This document shows positions 1 to 8,592 of a stretch of DNA of 64,000 bases, one piece after another. The number at the start of each line of letters is the position of its first letter. The stretch's first letter is position 1. The notes beneath the pieces are model-generated. The model was not told the origin of the DNA and did not search any database. It saw nothing but the letters and a program-made list of their open reading frames with translations. This DNA is from Paenibacillus cellulositrophicus (lineage in GTDB: Bacteria > Bacillota > Bacilli > Paenibacillales > Paenibacillaceae): the NCBI RefSeq assembly GCF_009363095.1, contig NZ_CP045295.1:1922001-1986000 (forward strand), read 5' to 3'. The translations under genes were made by a program, and so were the position numbers.

Positions 1-405
1 CAACCGTTCATATGATACGCCCGCATGGTACTTCACAACTTGACTGTTCTTGTCGATATTATTGAAATTGGTATGGGAGATCCACGCATTCCTCTCCAGC
101 ATGAATAACACCTGGTTATTGATTTTGTCCCTGTAAAACAAATCGTCTGAGCTCAGCCACGCGATATATTCTCCCGACGCATGGCGGATTCCGTGATTGA
201 GTGCGCTGGCAGTGCCTCCGTTAGCTTTTCCCAGATAATGAATGTAGGGCCTGTAAGGTGCCAATCGTTCGGCATGCTGCGTCGATCCGTCATCGACCAC
301 AATGATCTCTATAGGGCTGTAGGACTGCGACAAGGCGCTTTCAACCGCCTGCTCCACATATGGATCGTTGTAAAAAGGAATGACAATCGTGACCAAAGGT
401 TTCAT
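1..405 (-). CDS. Family 2 glycosyltransferase (3' end beyond the window)
   Basis: The first 135 residues of a GT-A fold family 2 glycosyltransferase, open to the window edge. The N-terminal strand TIVIPFYN (6-13), the nucleotide-binding VVDDGS (36-41) and the DXD-like SSDD (85-88) are all visible. It would transfer a sugar from a nucleotide donor in the cytoplasm; the acceptor is unknown. Its ATG overlaps the TGA of the upstream epimerase by four bases (ATGA), so it is the last visible gene of a translationally coupled operon that starts near 5675. Only the N-terminal part is present, so the subfamily cannot be given. Confidence 0.9.
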   Translation of the reverse strand, partial: MKPLVTIVIPFYNDPYVEQAVESALSQSYSPIEIIVVDDGSTQHAERLAPYRPYIHYLGKANGGTASALNHGIRHASGEYIAWLSSDDLFYRDKINNQVLFMLERNAWISHTNFNNIDKNSQVVKYHAGVSYERL

Positions 406-1334
406 CTGGAATCGCCTCCACAGGTACGAAAGTATTCGAGAACATCGGTAAGGGATGTGCGGAGAGGAATGGAAGGTTCCCAGTCCAGTCCCTTCATCCT
501 GGGGGCCGTATTCTTTGGACTTTCCTGGCTGGAGTTCTCTCCCTCGCCCCACTCGATAGGGAATGGCTTCTCAAAAATGTCCATATAAAGATCTGTAATT
601 TCGCCGAGTGTATATTCTTTTCCTGACCGGACGGAGTAGATCTCTCCGGGGAGTCCTTGCTCCAGCAAAATCTTATAAGCTATAACCGCATCACGGACGT
701 CTAAAAAGTCTCTGCGTATAATGCGTGAGGGAATATGGAAAGCTTCATCCGCTTCCCCCCGTTCCCAGGCTGAAATATGCTGCCCCAGCAAACTGCAAAA
801 GCCTCTCGACGGACCCGGGCCTATAAGATTAGATGGCTCTGCCAGCATGATAGCCTGGCCGAACAGCTCTTTCCATGATAGGGCCGCTGCCTTCTGCAAA
901 CTTTTGCTCAGGCCGTAGGGATGAGGCGGCCTAAACGGTGGATACAGAGGAAATACCAGCATTGAACCGGTGATCAATATCCGACAGAAAGGATATGGAC
1001 GGAGGGCATTCAGGAGATAGAGCGTTGGGAGCACGTTGGTTTCCATATAGAGCACCGGTTCCGCCCAAGACTCGGGCACCGAGTTTTTGCCGGCCAGATG
1101 CAGGACATAATCCGGAGCAATGGCCCCGACAAGTTCTTCAATACCCTTCTTGTCAAGGAGATCGCATGTATAATATTGGACGCCCTCAACCTTATCGTCT
1201 TCACGGATATGGCGAACCATCGCGGCAACCTGAATACCCTGCCCTGCAAAATACCGGCAGGCATGGCTGCCGGTAAACCCCGAAGCTCCGGTGATTAGAA
1301 TGATGCGCTGTAGGGAGTCGTTTCCTGCATCCAT
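402..1334 (-). CDS. NAD-dependent epimerase/dehydratase (extended SDR)
   Basis: A 310-residue extended short-chain dehydrogenase acting on a nucleotide sugar. The Rossmann motif TGASGFTG is at 15-22 and the catalytic Y-x3-K is YGLSK (Y140, K144). The general look resembles GDP-4-keto-6-deoxy-mannose reductases and related epimerases, but the substrate cannot be read from sequence. I chose the ATG at 1334, inside the end of the preceding RmlD-like gene, because residues before it are only the shadow of that gene. It ends with an ATGA overlap onto the next glycosyltransferase. Its place in the operon suggests it supplies or modifies a donor sugar for the glycan. Confidence 0.85.
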   Translation of the reverse strand: MDAGNDSLQRIILITGASGFTGSHACRYFAGQGIQVAAMVRHIREDDKVEGVQYYTCDLLDKKGIEELVGAIAPDYVLHLAGKNSVPESWAEPVLYMETNVLPTLYLLNALRPYPFCRILITGSMLVFPLYPPFRPPHPYGLSKSLQKAAALSWKELFGQAIMLAEPSNLIGPGPSRGFCSLLGQHISAWERGEADEAFHIPSRIIRRDFLDVRDAVIAYKILLEQGLPGEIYSVRSGKEYTLGEITDLYMDIFEKPFPIEWGEGENSSQESPKNTAPRMKGLDWEPSIPLRTSLTDVLEYFRTCGGDSR

Positions 1335-2146
1335 TGCTTCAACTCCTTCAGCATATCTCGATAAGGCGGAACCTCGTAAGTCCAGTCGCCTCGAGTCGAA
1401 ACCAGCGTCCGGTCCTGAACGGGGGTATGACCCGCAACCACGGTCACATCCTCCAGGTTCCAAATCTCTTGGAACAAGAGAAGAAGATCGTGCTTGCTGA
1501 TCGGTTCCGGATGAGCCAGATGAATCAGCCCAGATAATGATGGCATAAATAATGCAGTATCGATCGCTTTTGCCAGTTCCAGCGTGGTTACCCCGTTCCA
1601 GAACACGTTGCAGTACCCTGTCACGGTTCCCCGCTGGTGCATGAACCAGTGCATCAGCCCGATTCCGTGTGAGCGGATCTCCGGGCCGATGATGGAGGTA
1701 CGGATCGTCAAATGTCCCGGGGCTTGAACTTCCCCCAGCGCTTTGGTCAATGCGTAGACGCTCGTTCCATCGGGTACGTCGTTCTCCCGGTAACCTCCGC
1801 GCGTTCCTTCGAACACGCAGTCGGTGCTGATATGAATCAATCTGGCCCCGACCGAATCCGCCGCCCGGCGGAGACGATGCGGCAGAAAGCCGTTGATATG
1901 GTAGGCATTGATTTTGTCCTCTTCCGCAAAATGGTTGAGTACGCCGATGGCATTGATGATGCAATCGGGTCTCACGATCTCGACCAATTTATCCACTGTC
2001 CCGATATCGGAAGCATCCATGATTAGTCCACCGCTGTTGCAGGGATTCCGGGTCGTGTAGAAGACCTGATGCTTGCTTTGCAGCTTGAAATAATCGACCA
2101 GCATATGGCCTGCCATCCCGCTTGCTCCCAGGATCAACAGCTTCAT
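1295..2146 (-). CDS. RmlD-like nucleotide-sugar 4-ketoreductase
   Basis: A 283-residue SDR of the RmlD type. GASGMAG (7-13) binds NAD(P)H, STDCVF (107-112) is the RmlD-like active-site strand, and YALTK (Y131, K135) is the catalytic pair. Next to a CapE-like dehydratase and a WecB-like 2-epimerase it most likely reduces the 4-keto intermediate made by the dehydratase, as the RmlD-like WbvR does in UDP-L-RhaNAc/L-QuiNAc synthesis. It lacks the C-terminal cupin domain of CapF, which argues against a strict CapEFG (L-FucNAc) pathway. The 3' end overlaps the next SDR gene by 40 bases; the 5' end overlaps the extended frame of the dehydratase. Confidence 0.85.
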   Translation of the reverse strand: MKLLILGASGMAGHMLVDYFKLQSKHQVFYTTRNPCNSGGLIMDASDIGTVDKLVEIVRPDCIINAIGVLNHFAEEDKINAYHINGFLPHRLRRAADSVGARLIHISTDCVFEGTRGGYRENDVPDGTSVYALTKALGEVQAPGHLTIRTSIIGPEIRSHGIGLMHWFMHQRGTVTGYCNVFWNGVTTLELAKAIDTALFMPSLSGLIHLAHPEPISKHDLLLLFQEIWNLEDVTVVAGHTPVQDRTLVSTRGDWTYEVPPYRDMLKELKQWMQETTPYSASF

Positions 2147-3128
2147 TATAAGAACCCCCGCGCTCCAGGATATTGCGGATTTCCTCTTTGCTCATCAGGT
2201 GGGTGTTTGAAGAGAAGCTGCTGAACGAAACCGGCCGGCAGTGACTGTACCGATATTTCAGGCCAGGTATGTTGAGTGTCGGCAAAATGACCAGATATTC
2301 TTCGTCAAACACGACGGTCGAAAGACTCTCATAGTCGCTCATCAAAATTTCATGAATTTTTTCACCCGGACGAACGCCGGATTCAACAATTTGAACATCC
2401 TCCCGTCCGGAAGCCTCGATCAATACCTCCGCCAAATCTACGATCCGGCAGGCCGGCATCATCATGACGAAAATTTCGCCGCCGACGCTTTCTTCCGCCG
2501 CTTTGAACAGCACGGCGATCGCATCGCGAAGCGTTAAGAAGAAACGTGTCATTTTCATGTCGGTGATAGACACATAGCCCTTATTACGTATCTGTTCTTT
2601 GAACACATGCACAACGCTGCCGTTGGTTCCAAGCACATTGCCCCCCCGCACGGTGACGAATCGGGTATCGGTGTGAAGCAGATTCGCGTATACGATCAAT
2701 TTCTCCCCGATGGCCTTCGTCATCCCATAAAAGTTGGAGGGATTTGCAGCCTTGTCGGTCGAAATATAGAATACTTTTTTAACTTTATTTTCAATTGCGG
2801 CCTCGATGACGTTCTGCGTGCCGATCACGTTCGTTTTTAATGCTTCATAAGGCTGATCCTCGCATACCGGAACATGCTTAAGGGCCGCCAGATGAAACAC
2901 GTAATCGATATTTTTGCATGCCGCCATCAAAGCTTCTTTGTCACGAATGTCTCCGATCCGGAAATGCAGCCGGTCATTTTCGAATTCCCGGCTCATTGCG
3001 ACCTGAGAGGATTCATTCCGCGAGAAAACCACCACTTCCTTTGGAATGAGCGGCAGCAATTGGGCAACCAACTCATAGCCCCATGATCCGGTGCCACCGG
3101 TCACCAATATACGCTGATTTTCAAACAT
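1989..3128 (-). CDS. CapE/CapD-family UDP-GlcNAc 4,6-dehydratase, C-terminus probably frameshifted
   Basis: Extended SDR of the polysaccharide-biosynthesis family (CapE, WbjB, FlaA1). GGTGSWG (11-17) binds the cofactor; STDKA (123-127) and YGMTK (Y134, K138) form the active site. Known relatives convert UDP-GlcNAc to a 4-keto-6-deoxy sugar, inverting C5 in the CapE type. ATG 3128 was chosen because GGGAGG lies 7 bases upstream; it overlaps the 2-epimerase stop. The frame runs to 1989, giving 379 residues and a 158-base overlap with the next gene. About 52 of those residues are that gene in another frame. One extra G in the run at 2155-2159 would end the protein at TAA 2147-2149, giving about 329 residues, the usual family size. 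Confidence 0.85.
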   Translation of the reverse strand: MFENQRILVTGGTGSWGYELVAQLLPLIPKEVVVFSRNESSQVAMSREFENDRLHFRIGDIRDKEALMAACKNIDYVFHLAALKHVPVCEDQPYEALKTNVIGTQNVIEAAIENKVKKVFYISTDKAANPSNFYGMTKAIGEKLIVYANLLHTDTRFVTVRGGNVLGTNGSVVHVFKEQIRNKGYVSITDMKMTRFFLTLRDAIAVLFKAAEESVGGEIFVMMMPACRIVDLAEVLIEASGREDVQIVESGVRPGEKIHEILMSDYESLSTVVFDEEYLVILPTLNIPGLKYRYSHCRPVSFSSFSSNTHLMSKEEIRNILERGGSYNEAVDPGSKRDGRPYAGRLFQAAKQASGLLHDPESLQQRWTNHGCFRYRDSG

Positions 3129-4212
3129 GCACATTCCCTCCAAGCAGAAATTTGACAACCTTATCCGATACATCTTCGGCCAGGTATCCCTGGGGACACT
3201 GCCACATCGTGTTCAACTCAAGCATCAGGGCAGCTGAATCGGCAATCCGCTTCGCATCGACGCCTGATACGATGTTGCTTCCGCAATCCACCGTTTCCGG
3301 CCGCTCCGTCGTTCGCCTCATCGTGACAGTCGGTACCTGCATAATGCAGCACTCCTCCTGCACGGTTCCGCTGTCCGTTAATGCACAGCAAGCAGATCGC
3401 TCCAATTGGACAAAGTCGAAAAATCCAAAGGGTTCATGAAATTCCACCAGAGGGTTCATGGAAAATCCGGAGTGCTCGGCAATCCGTGAAGCGGTCCGGG
3501 GATGAATGCTGCAGATGATACGACGGCCGTGATTTTCAGCGATCAGGTTGAGCCCATGCATAATCTGCTTCAGATGCTCTGGCCGGTCCACATTCTCGGC
3601 ACGGTGCGCGGTGACAAGAAAATACTCCTTCGGCTTAAGACCCAGGACTTTCAGAATACTGCTGCTCCGGGTCTGGGGTTCGTAATGCTTCATTACTTCA
3701 TAAATGGGGTTTCCGGTAAGAACGATCCGATTGCTCGGAAAACCCTCGGCAATCAAATGCTTCTTGCTCTGTTCTGTATACGGCATATTAATAGAAGAAA
3801 TCGTATCGATGATACGCCGGTTCTTCTCCTCCGGAACGTTCAGGTCGAAGCAGCGGTTTCCGGCCTCCATGTGTACCACGGGATATCCGAGCCTTTCGGC
3901 AAGAATCGCGCAAAGAGCGCTGTTGGTGTCCCCAAGAAGCAAAATTTTATCGGGCTGCTCCCGCTTCAGGATTTCTTCCATTTGGGAGAACATCGCCGAC
4001 AGCTGCATTCCCAGGGAAGCTGCCGAGTCCTGCAGCACGTAATCGGGCTTTCGCAATCCCAGCTGGCTAAAAAAGATCCCGCTCAGCCTTTCTGCAAAAT
4101 TCTGTCCGGTATGCACCAGCACGTGGCGCTCCGCATACCGGTCCAGCTTCGGAAGAACGAGACTGAGGCGGATGATTTCTGGCCTTGTACCCAAAATGGT
4201 CATAATTCTCAT
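3121..4212 (-). CDS. UDP-GlcNAc 2-epimerase family protein (WecB/WbjD-like)
   Basis: A 363-residue protein of the non-hydrolysing UDP-GlcNAc 2-epimerase family. It has the N-terminal GTRPEIIRL, the central HMEAGNR, the TGNPI segment, and a C-terminal SGTVQEE block that contacts UDP. WecB makes UDP-ManNAc; the WbjD/CapG branch epimerises C2 of 6-deoxy-L-hexosamines. The neighbouring CapE-like dehydratase and RmlD-like reductase favour the second role: together the three enzymes would make a UDP-N-acetyl-6-deoxy-L-hexosamine such as L-QuiNAc. ATGA overlap with the upstream GT4 gene. The exact substrate is inferred. Confidence 0.87.
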   Translation of the reverse strand: MRIMTILGTRPEIIRLSLVLPKLDRYAERHVLVHTGQNFAERLSGIFFSQLGLRKPDYVLQDSAASLGMQLSAMFSQMEEILKREQPDKILLLGDTNSALCAILAERLGYPVVHMEAGNRCFDLNVPEEKNRRIIDTISSINMPYTEQSKKHLIAEGFPSNRIVLTGNPIYEVMKHYEPQTRSSSILKVLGLKPKEYFLVTAHRAENVDRPEHLKQIMHGLNLIAENHGRRIICSIHPRTASRIAEHSGFSMNPLVEFHEPFGFFDFVQLERSACCALTDSGTVQEECCIMQVPTVTMRRTTERPETVDCGSNIVSGVDAKRIADSAALMLELNTMWQCPQGYLAEDVSDKVVKFLLGGNVHV

Positions 4213-5675
4213 AACTTCCGTCTCCTAATCAATCGTTTCGCTGCCCTCCGTCGCCCGACGGATTTACGCTTCTTGCTCCTCGATCTTCGGAGGGTTTTTC
4301 CGCGCGCGGAGCTTCGTGGCCTTTTCGCGAGCTTCTTCAACTTCCTTTTGCGGGTAATCCGTATATAATAGAATCTTCTTCGACTGGACCTCCGCACTTT
4401 GCGGGGGGCCTGTGCCTTGTCAACCGGGGGCTCCGCTTGTACCTGCGATCCCTCCACCAGCAGGGGGGCTCGGTTTCCGGCTGTCAGCCAATGAGGATGG
4501 TATTCGCGCCATTGACTGACGATTTGATCCAGCCTCCATTGGTAGGCTTCAATTCCGTACAACGCCCTCGCCGCCGCTTCATTGTGCATGCCGATATTCT
4601 TCAGGGCAGCCGGATCGCTCAGCAGCATGGCAACCTTATCCGCGAGCCCTTGGGCGTCCCCGACGGGTACCGCCAAATGTCCATTGCCTGTACTTTCCAT
4701 CAGCTCACCGAGCCCCCCGGATGCAAAGGCCACAACCGGTTTGCCGCACAACATGCCTTCCAGCGCGGTCATGCCAAAACCCTCGGACACCATGCTCGGT
4801 ACAACCAGAATGTCCATCGCGCTGTAGACCGACTGAACCGATTCCACGAACGGGATAAATTGGAATCTTGATCTATAACCCGAAAATCTGACATCCGTCA
4901 AACAGGCATCGTAATAACGGTGATCCGCAGCCCGCCCGATGATCACAAAACGGCAATCGGGATGGCCCGAGCATAGTGACAACGCCATACGAATAAACTC
5001 TCTTAGGCCTTTTTCCGGATGAATAAAAGCGGAAATGTAGCCGATGCACTTATGTTCCTCTTTTAGCCCGATCCCCTTTCGTTCGCTCTGCCTTACGAGA
5101 TCACCAAAGGAGTGAAGCCGTTCGCTGTCCGTCGATGGAGGGAGCAGGCTGATCGGACTGCTAATTCGCCCGTAAAACACACGGGCGGCAGACTCCGAAA
5201 TCGCAATGATCCAATCGCTGTAATTGTCTACAATGTTTAGCACTTCCGACGTGAATTCGTTCTCCTGAATCACCTCCGTCACTTTCCAAATGACGGGGAT
5301 TCCCAGCTGTTTAGCGGCGAACGCGGGCAGCGCGTTAACGATCGTGTTCGTCAACACCAGATCAGGCGCGGTCTCTCCGATGAGCCTGACGACAGAAGCA
5401 TAATCGGGATGGCTGCGTAGCTCATCGGCATTCAGCGGCAGCCGGGAATCCGGAGTATACATCCCGTAAAGCAAGGGAAAGGTCTGAATCATGACCACCG
5501 TTCCCTGCTTTCGGGCATGGTCTGTCAGCTTACCTTCACCTGGAGCCACCAAGATGCAATTGAAATAAGACGCCATGCATCGGCAGAACAGGAGCAGCAG
5601 CTTCTCGGCTCCTGTAATGCTTTTGGTGTTGCTGACATGCGAGAACAGCATCAATTTGGGTTTAGTCATATCCAT
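4209..5675 (-). CDS. GT4-type glycosyltransferase with Arg/Lys-rich C-terminal tail
   Basis: A 488-residue protein. Residues 1 to about 395 form a GT-B retaining glycosyltransferase of family 4: an N-terminal acceptor domain, GYISAFIHPEKGL in the linker, and the E-x7-E donor block EGFGMTALEGMLCGKPVVA. A proline-containing linker (about 405-425) follows, then about 62 residues made mostly of Arg and Lys, ending in RRRKL. That tail is not part of the GT4 fold. Similar basic tracts sit on other proteins of this locus, mostly N-terminally. It is the first gene of the operon running off the left edge. Its ATG is preceded by AGGTGG 10 bases upstream. Confidence 0.9.
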   Translation of the reverse strand: MDMTKPKLMLFSHVSNTKSITGAEKLLLLFCRCMASYFNCILVAPGEGKLTDHARKQGTVVMIQTFPLLYGMYTPDSRLPLNADELRSHPDYASVVRLIGETAPDLVLTNTIVNALPAFAAKQLGIPVIWKVTEVIQENEFTSEVLNIVDNYSDWIIAISESAARVFYGRISSPISLLPPSTDSERLHSFGDLVRQSERKGIGLKEEHKCIGYISAFIHPEKGLREFIRMALSLCSGHPDCRFVIIGRAADHRYYDACLTDVRFSGYRSRFQFIPFVESVQSVYSAMDILVVPSMVSEGFGMTALEGMLCGKPVVAFASGGLGELMESTGNGHLAVPVGDAQGLADKVAMLLSDPAALKNIGMHNEAAARALYGIEAYQWRLDQIVSQWREYHPHWLTAGNRAPLLVEGSQVQAEPPVDKAQAPRKVRRSSRRRFYYIRITRKRKLKKLAKRPRSSARGKTLRRSRSKKRKSVGRRRAAKRLIRRRKL

Positions 5676-5706
5676 GTTTTAGGCCCACCTGCAAAAATCG
5701 TACAGG

Positions 5707-5721
5707 GGTGCGAATCACACC
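5707..5721 (-). promoter_or_regulatory. Hairpin overlapping an unused ribosome binding site in the leader
   Basis: On the minus strand a strong Shine-Dalgarno-like AAAGGAGGTG (5727-5718) is followed at once by a 6-bp hairpin (GGTGTG, loop ATT, CGCACC). No ATG follows at normal spacing; the glycosyltransferase start is about 42 bases on. It could be a short leader ORF or simply an mRNA structure. The observation is direct; any function is inference. Confidence 0.3.
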
Positions 5722-5795
5722 TCCTTTCACCCAGATAATACAAGATATGAGCGGCGACACTTGCCGGCACTGACACATGCTACCCGTCATTCGTA

Positions 5796-5822
5796 CAAAA
5801 AAGCCTCCAAACGTATAGAGAC
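5796..5822 (-). terminator. Rho-independent terminator after the CgeB pair
   Basis: On the minus strand a stem of about 7 bp (GTCTCTA paired with TGGAGGC, including G-U pairs) is followed by TTTTTTG. It starts within the stop codon of the upstream CgeB-family gene. Confidence 0.6.
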
Positions 5823-6961
5823 TACGGGAAAATGATCGTGAGCATCTCGTTCAGGCGTTTGCCGTACGTATGGTCTCTGAACGTTCTCTCCAAGGCGTTC
5901 AAGGCGATCTGTCTGCGTTCTTCCTCGTGGGCAAGATAGTATTCAATTTTGTACAATAACTCCTCCGGTGAACTGTAAGTTTCGATCTCCACACCAGGCG
6001 TATAAAATTTGGCCAGGTCGCTCCGGCTGTCGCTTAGCTGAAGCGTCGCGCAGGCGGAAATTTCAAAGGTGCGGGGATTAGGGGAAGCTGCGGGAATTTT
6101 AATAGCGTTGTTGTTGACGGTATCGTCTTCATGGGAGCGGTGCAGATTGATGACGATCTTTGAGCCGTTATAAGCCTCCGCGGTCTCGGCCGGGCCCATC
6201 CATTTGTTGAGCTCGATCCGGTCCTGATAGGCTGTATATTGAGGCAGACGGTCCCACCAGATCCCGTTGAATACGGTATTATGCTGCATAAGCCGGTCGA
6301 TGATCGGATCAAAAAAGCCGATGCGGTTCCAGTACGCCGAGCCGATAAAGCTGACATCCCGGCGAAGCGGAGATATATTCCTAGATGGCCGGTAGTATTC
6401 GGTGTGTGCGGCAAAAGGCAAATGATAGACATGCGTGCATCCCAACTGCTGATAAAAAGGAATGCAGTTGGACTCCAACGTGAAGATGTAGTCATAATGT
6501 TTGACGTTCTCCGTCGTCATGTCGGTATAGTAGGGATCGTCCGTAAGCCAGACGGCCGTGCGGATTCCAAGCTGCCGAATGATATCCATCATTTCGTTGT
6601 TTACGAACATGCCGTCCAAAGCGAGCACCAGATCTGGAGCCGCCTGCAAAACCGCTTCGACGGTGATCTGCCCCGGTTCGATAATAACCACCTCGGCGAC
6701 CATGGTCCGGAGCGTGGAAGAGATGGCCTCGTCCAGCGGCGAATACGGGTACCCCTTGCCCGAAGCGATATACAAGACGCGAATTTGACGGAACGGGACG
6801 GATTCAGCCGGCCGGCTGGCGATCACGTCCGCACGGCCTCGCAAATAACCTTCGTCATATCCGCGGCGATAGCCGTCCTGTCGTCCCCTGGCTCTCGCTT
6901 GGGCGGAATCGTAACTCAGGGTCATCTCAGGGACCCTTGAGGGCCATTTAACCTTCGACAT
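5822..6961 (-). CDS. CgeB-family glycosyltransferase with G-Y-x2-G N-terminal motif
   Basis: A 379-residue protein of the CgeB (spore maturation) family: an N-terminal domain of the DUF3880 type and a C-terminal glycosyltransferase-like domain with PRTFEISAC and the closing helix around YYLAHEEERR. In Bacillus subtilis CgeB acts in the outermost spore layer and affects spore-surface glycosylation. Residues about 26-43 (GRQDGYRRGYDEGYLRG) are an added repeat of G-Y-x2-G, also seen on neighbours. ATG 6961 has GGGAG 8 bases upstream and lies 32 bases after the paralogous CgeB gene, so the two are co-transcribed. Confidence 0.88.
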   Translation of the reverse strand: MSKVKWPSRVPEMTLSYDSAQARARGRQDGYRRGYDEGYLRGRADVIASRPAESVPFRQIRVLYIASGKGYPYSPLDEAISSTLRTMVAEVVIIEPGQITVEAVLQAAPDLVLALDGMFVNNEMMDIIRQLGIRTAVWLTDDPYYTDMTTENVKHYDYIFTLESNCIPFYQQLGCTHVYHLPFAAHTEYYRPSRNISPLRRDVSFIGSAYWNRIGFFDPIIDRLMQHNTVFNGIWWDRLPQYTAYQDRIELNKWMGPAETAEAYNGSKIVINLHRSHEDDTVNNNAIKIPAASPNPRTFEISACATLQLSDSRSDLAKFYTPGVEIETYSSPEELLYKIEYYLAHEEERRQIALNALERTFRDHTYGKRLNEMLTIIFP

Positions 6962-6993
6962 ATCGACACTCCCTTGTTTGATATTGTCCGGTG

Positions 6994-8079
6994 TCAGAAC
7001 TGTTCCAGAAACGTTCTCATCCGGGAAATAAACGTATGCTCCTGCCGAGTCGTGTACAGCCCGCGGGCAGCCATGATTCTCCGCTCCTCTTCATGCTCCA
7101 GGTAATAGATGATCTTGTTTTTAAGTTCCTCAGTGGATGTATAGGTTTCGATGTCATAGCCTGGTCTGTAATAATTGGTGAGATCTTCGCGGATATCTGT
7201 GATCTGCATCGCTCCGCAAGCACTGATTTCATAGGTCCTGGGGTTGATCGATTTGCCGCTGATCCGATGACTGTTGCGGTTGTCCTGCCCCCATTCGTCG
7301 GGACGGTGGATATTGATGACCACTTTCGCCCCATTGTAATAGCGGACTGTTTCCTCCGGCGGAATGAACCCAAGCCGTACCGAGCGGCCCAGCAAATCCT
7401 GCCGGGACAAGCGTTCCCAGAACCCCCCAGCAATCAACACTTTCTTATCCTTCAGAAACGGTGCCATTTCGTCAAAAATAGCGACGCGGTTCCAAAAGGC
7501 ATTGCCGATAAAGCAAATGTCGTACAGGTGCTCCGGTCCGCAGCGCAGGGGCTTGAACATGTCAGCGTTCACGGCCAGCGGCAAATAGTGGACTCTTTTG
7601 ACCCCAAGAGCACTGTAAAAAGGCACGCATCCCAGCTCGTGGGTAAACACGACGTCGTACGCGGTGCATGCGGCCGCGGTATCCTCGCTAAAATAGGGAT
7701 CATCGACAAACCAGACGGCCGTCTTGATCCCCATCGCGCGAACCCGCCGGATATCCTCCAAATGATTTTCGGGAAATACATGCAGTCCGTTCAATACGAG
7801 GATGAGATCCGGACGCTCCTTTTGAGCAAGCTCCAGCATCTTCGGAGCCTCTACGACGATACATTCTCTGACCAGGCTGCTAAGCGCGGCGGATATACCC
7901 TGATCAATGGCATGAAAGCCCTGCGGAATATAAAATACTTTCATGTCCCGGTAATAAGGCTCCGGAGCGGGTATCCGTTCCATGACAGCCTGACAGACAC
8001 CAAGGCGCAAGCCGTCCTCGTAGCCCTGCAGGTAACTGGAGCTTGCCGCCGTTTCAGCCACATTTTCCACAGTCTTCAC
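6994..8079 (-). CDS. CgeB-family glycosyltransferase, paralogue of the downstream gene
   Basis: A 361-residue CgeB-family protein. It is collinear with the next gene: the TAVWFVDDPYFSED block in the first domain, PRTYEISACGAMQ in the second, and a final YYLEHEEERR helix. The N-terminus carries SYLQGYEDGLRLG (about 15-27), a short form of the G-Y-x2-G motif. The start is uncertain: GTG 8079 gives the full frame, but GTG 8070 has the better spaced AGGGTGA. No ATG is available early. The pair probably arose by tandem duplication and may add successive sugars on spore-surface glycans. Confidence 0.87.
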   Translation of the reverse strand: MKTVENVAETAASSSYLQGYEDGLRLGVCQAVMERIPAPEPYYRDMKVFYIPQGFHAIDQGISAALSSLVRECIVVEAPKMLELAQKERPDLILVLNGLHVFPENHLEDIRRVRAMGIKTAVWFVDDPYFSEDTAAACTAYDVVFTHELGCVPFYSALGVKRVHYLPLAVNADMFKPLRCGPEHLYDICFIGNAFWNRVAIFDEMAPFLKDKKVLIAGGFWERLSRQDLLGRSVRLGFIPPEETVRYYNGAKVVINIHRPDEWGQDNRNSHRISGKSINPRTYEISACGAMQITDIREDLTNYYRPGYDIETYTSTEELKNKIIYYLEHEEERRIMAARGLYTTRQEHTFISRMRTFLEQF

Positions 8080-8192
8080 CCTGTCTGTCTTGAATTGTGA
8101 AAGAACAATATAAATATATGCGGAAGAGGCAATTGCATCATGGACGACTGCCTTCGCGCGGATAAATTGGCGGATGCCCTGCCGAAAAACGG

Positions 8193-8237
8193 CAAAAAGC
8201 CTTTCGCCCCATGGCTATCCCATGGAGCGAAAGGCTT
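8193..8237 (-). terminator. Strong rho-independent terminator
   Basis: On the minus strand an arm AAGCCTTTCGCTCCATGG, a short loop, and a near-perfect complementary arm (stem about 17 bp with one imperfection) are followed by TTTTT. It closes the four-gene operon ending at 8263 and separates it from the CgeB pair. Confidence 0.85.
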
Positions 8238-8262
8238 GACTGTGTCCCGTTCCCTCATGCTA

Positions 8263-8589
8263 TTACTTTGATTGGTAGGCTAGCAAATGACCATCTTCAT
8301 AGCCTTTGGCAAAACCCGCGTTGAACCCTTCATTGTAAGCTTCGTCAAATCCTTGGCTGTACGCCGAGTCCGGACTGGTATGAGGCTCTACACCTTGAGC
8401 CACAGGCACAGGCAGCACCGGCTTTACGACCCGTTTCCGTTTTCTGCGAATGCTTTTGATCCGATGCTTTCTTTTTTTGGGTAGCAGGTGTTTACGCCGC
8501 TTTTTCAACTTGATGACTCGCGCCTTACGGCTAAGCAGCAGGCGCTTCACGGATTTTGGCCTCCGATGACGTTTTTTCTTCGTTATCAT
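8263..8589 (-). CDS. Small basic protein with G-Y/F-x2-G repeats
   Basis: A 108-residue protein of no family I recognise. Residues 1 to about 60 are almost wholly Lys/Arg (for example KKRRKHLLPKKRKHR). After a Pro/Val linker (61-70), residues 77-106 are a repeat of aromatic-x3-G units: SQGFDEAYNEGFNAGFAKGY. So it is essentially the two appendages seen on neighbouring glycosyltransferases, with no enzyme attached. ATG 8589 has AGGAGG 9 bases upstream, overlapping the stop of the previous gene. It is the last gene of its operon, just before a strong terminator. It could be a structural or scaffold partner for tagged proteins. Confidence 0.8.
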   Translation of the reverse strand: MITKKKRHRRPKSVKRLLLSRKARVIKLKKRRKHLLPKKRKHRIKSIRRKRKRVVKPVLPVPVAQGVEPHTSPDSAYSQGFDEAYNEGFNAGFAKGYEDGHLLAYQSK

Positions 8590-8592
8590 CCG

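Noticed and set aside
1335..1964. N-terminal extension of the SDR frame at 402-1334
   Set aside because: It is the shadow of the RmlD-like gene; no SDR similarity before residue 10 of the chosen start.
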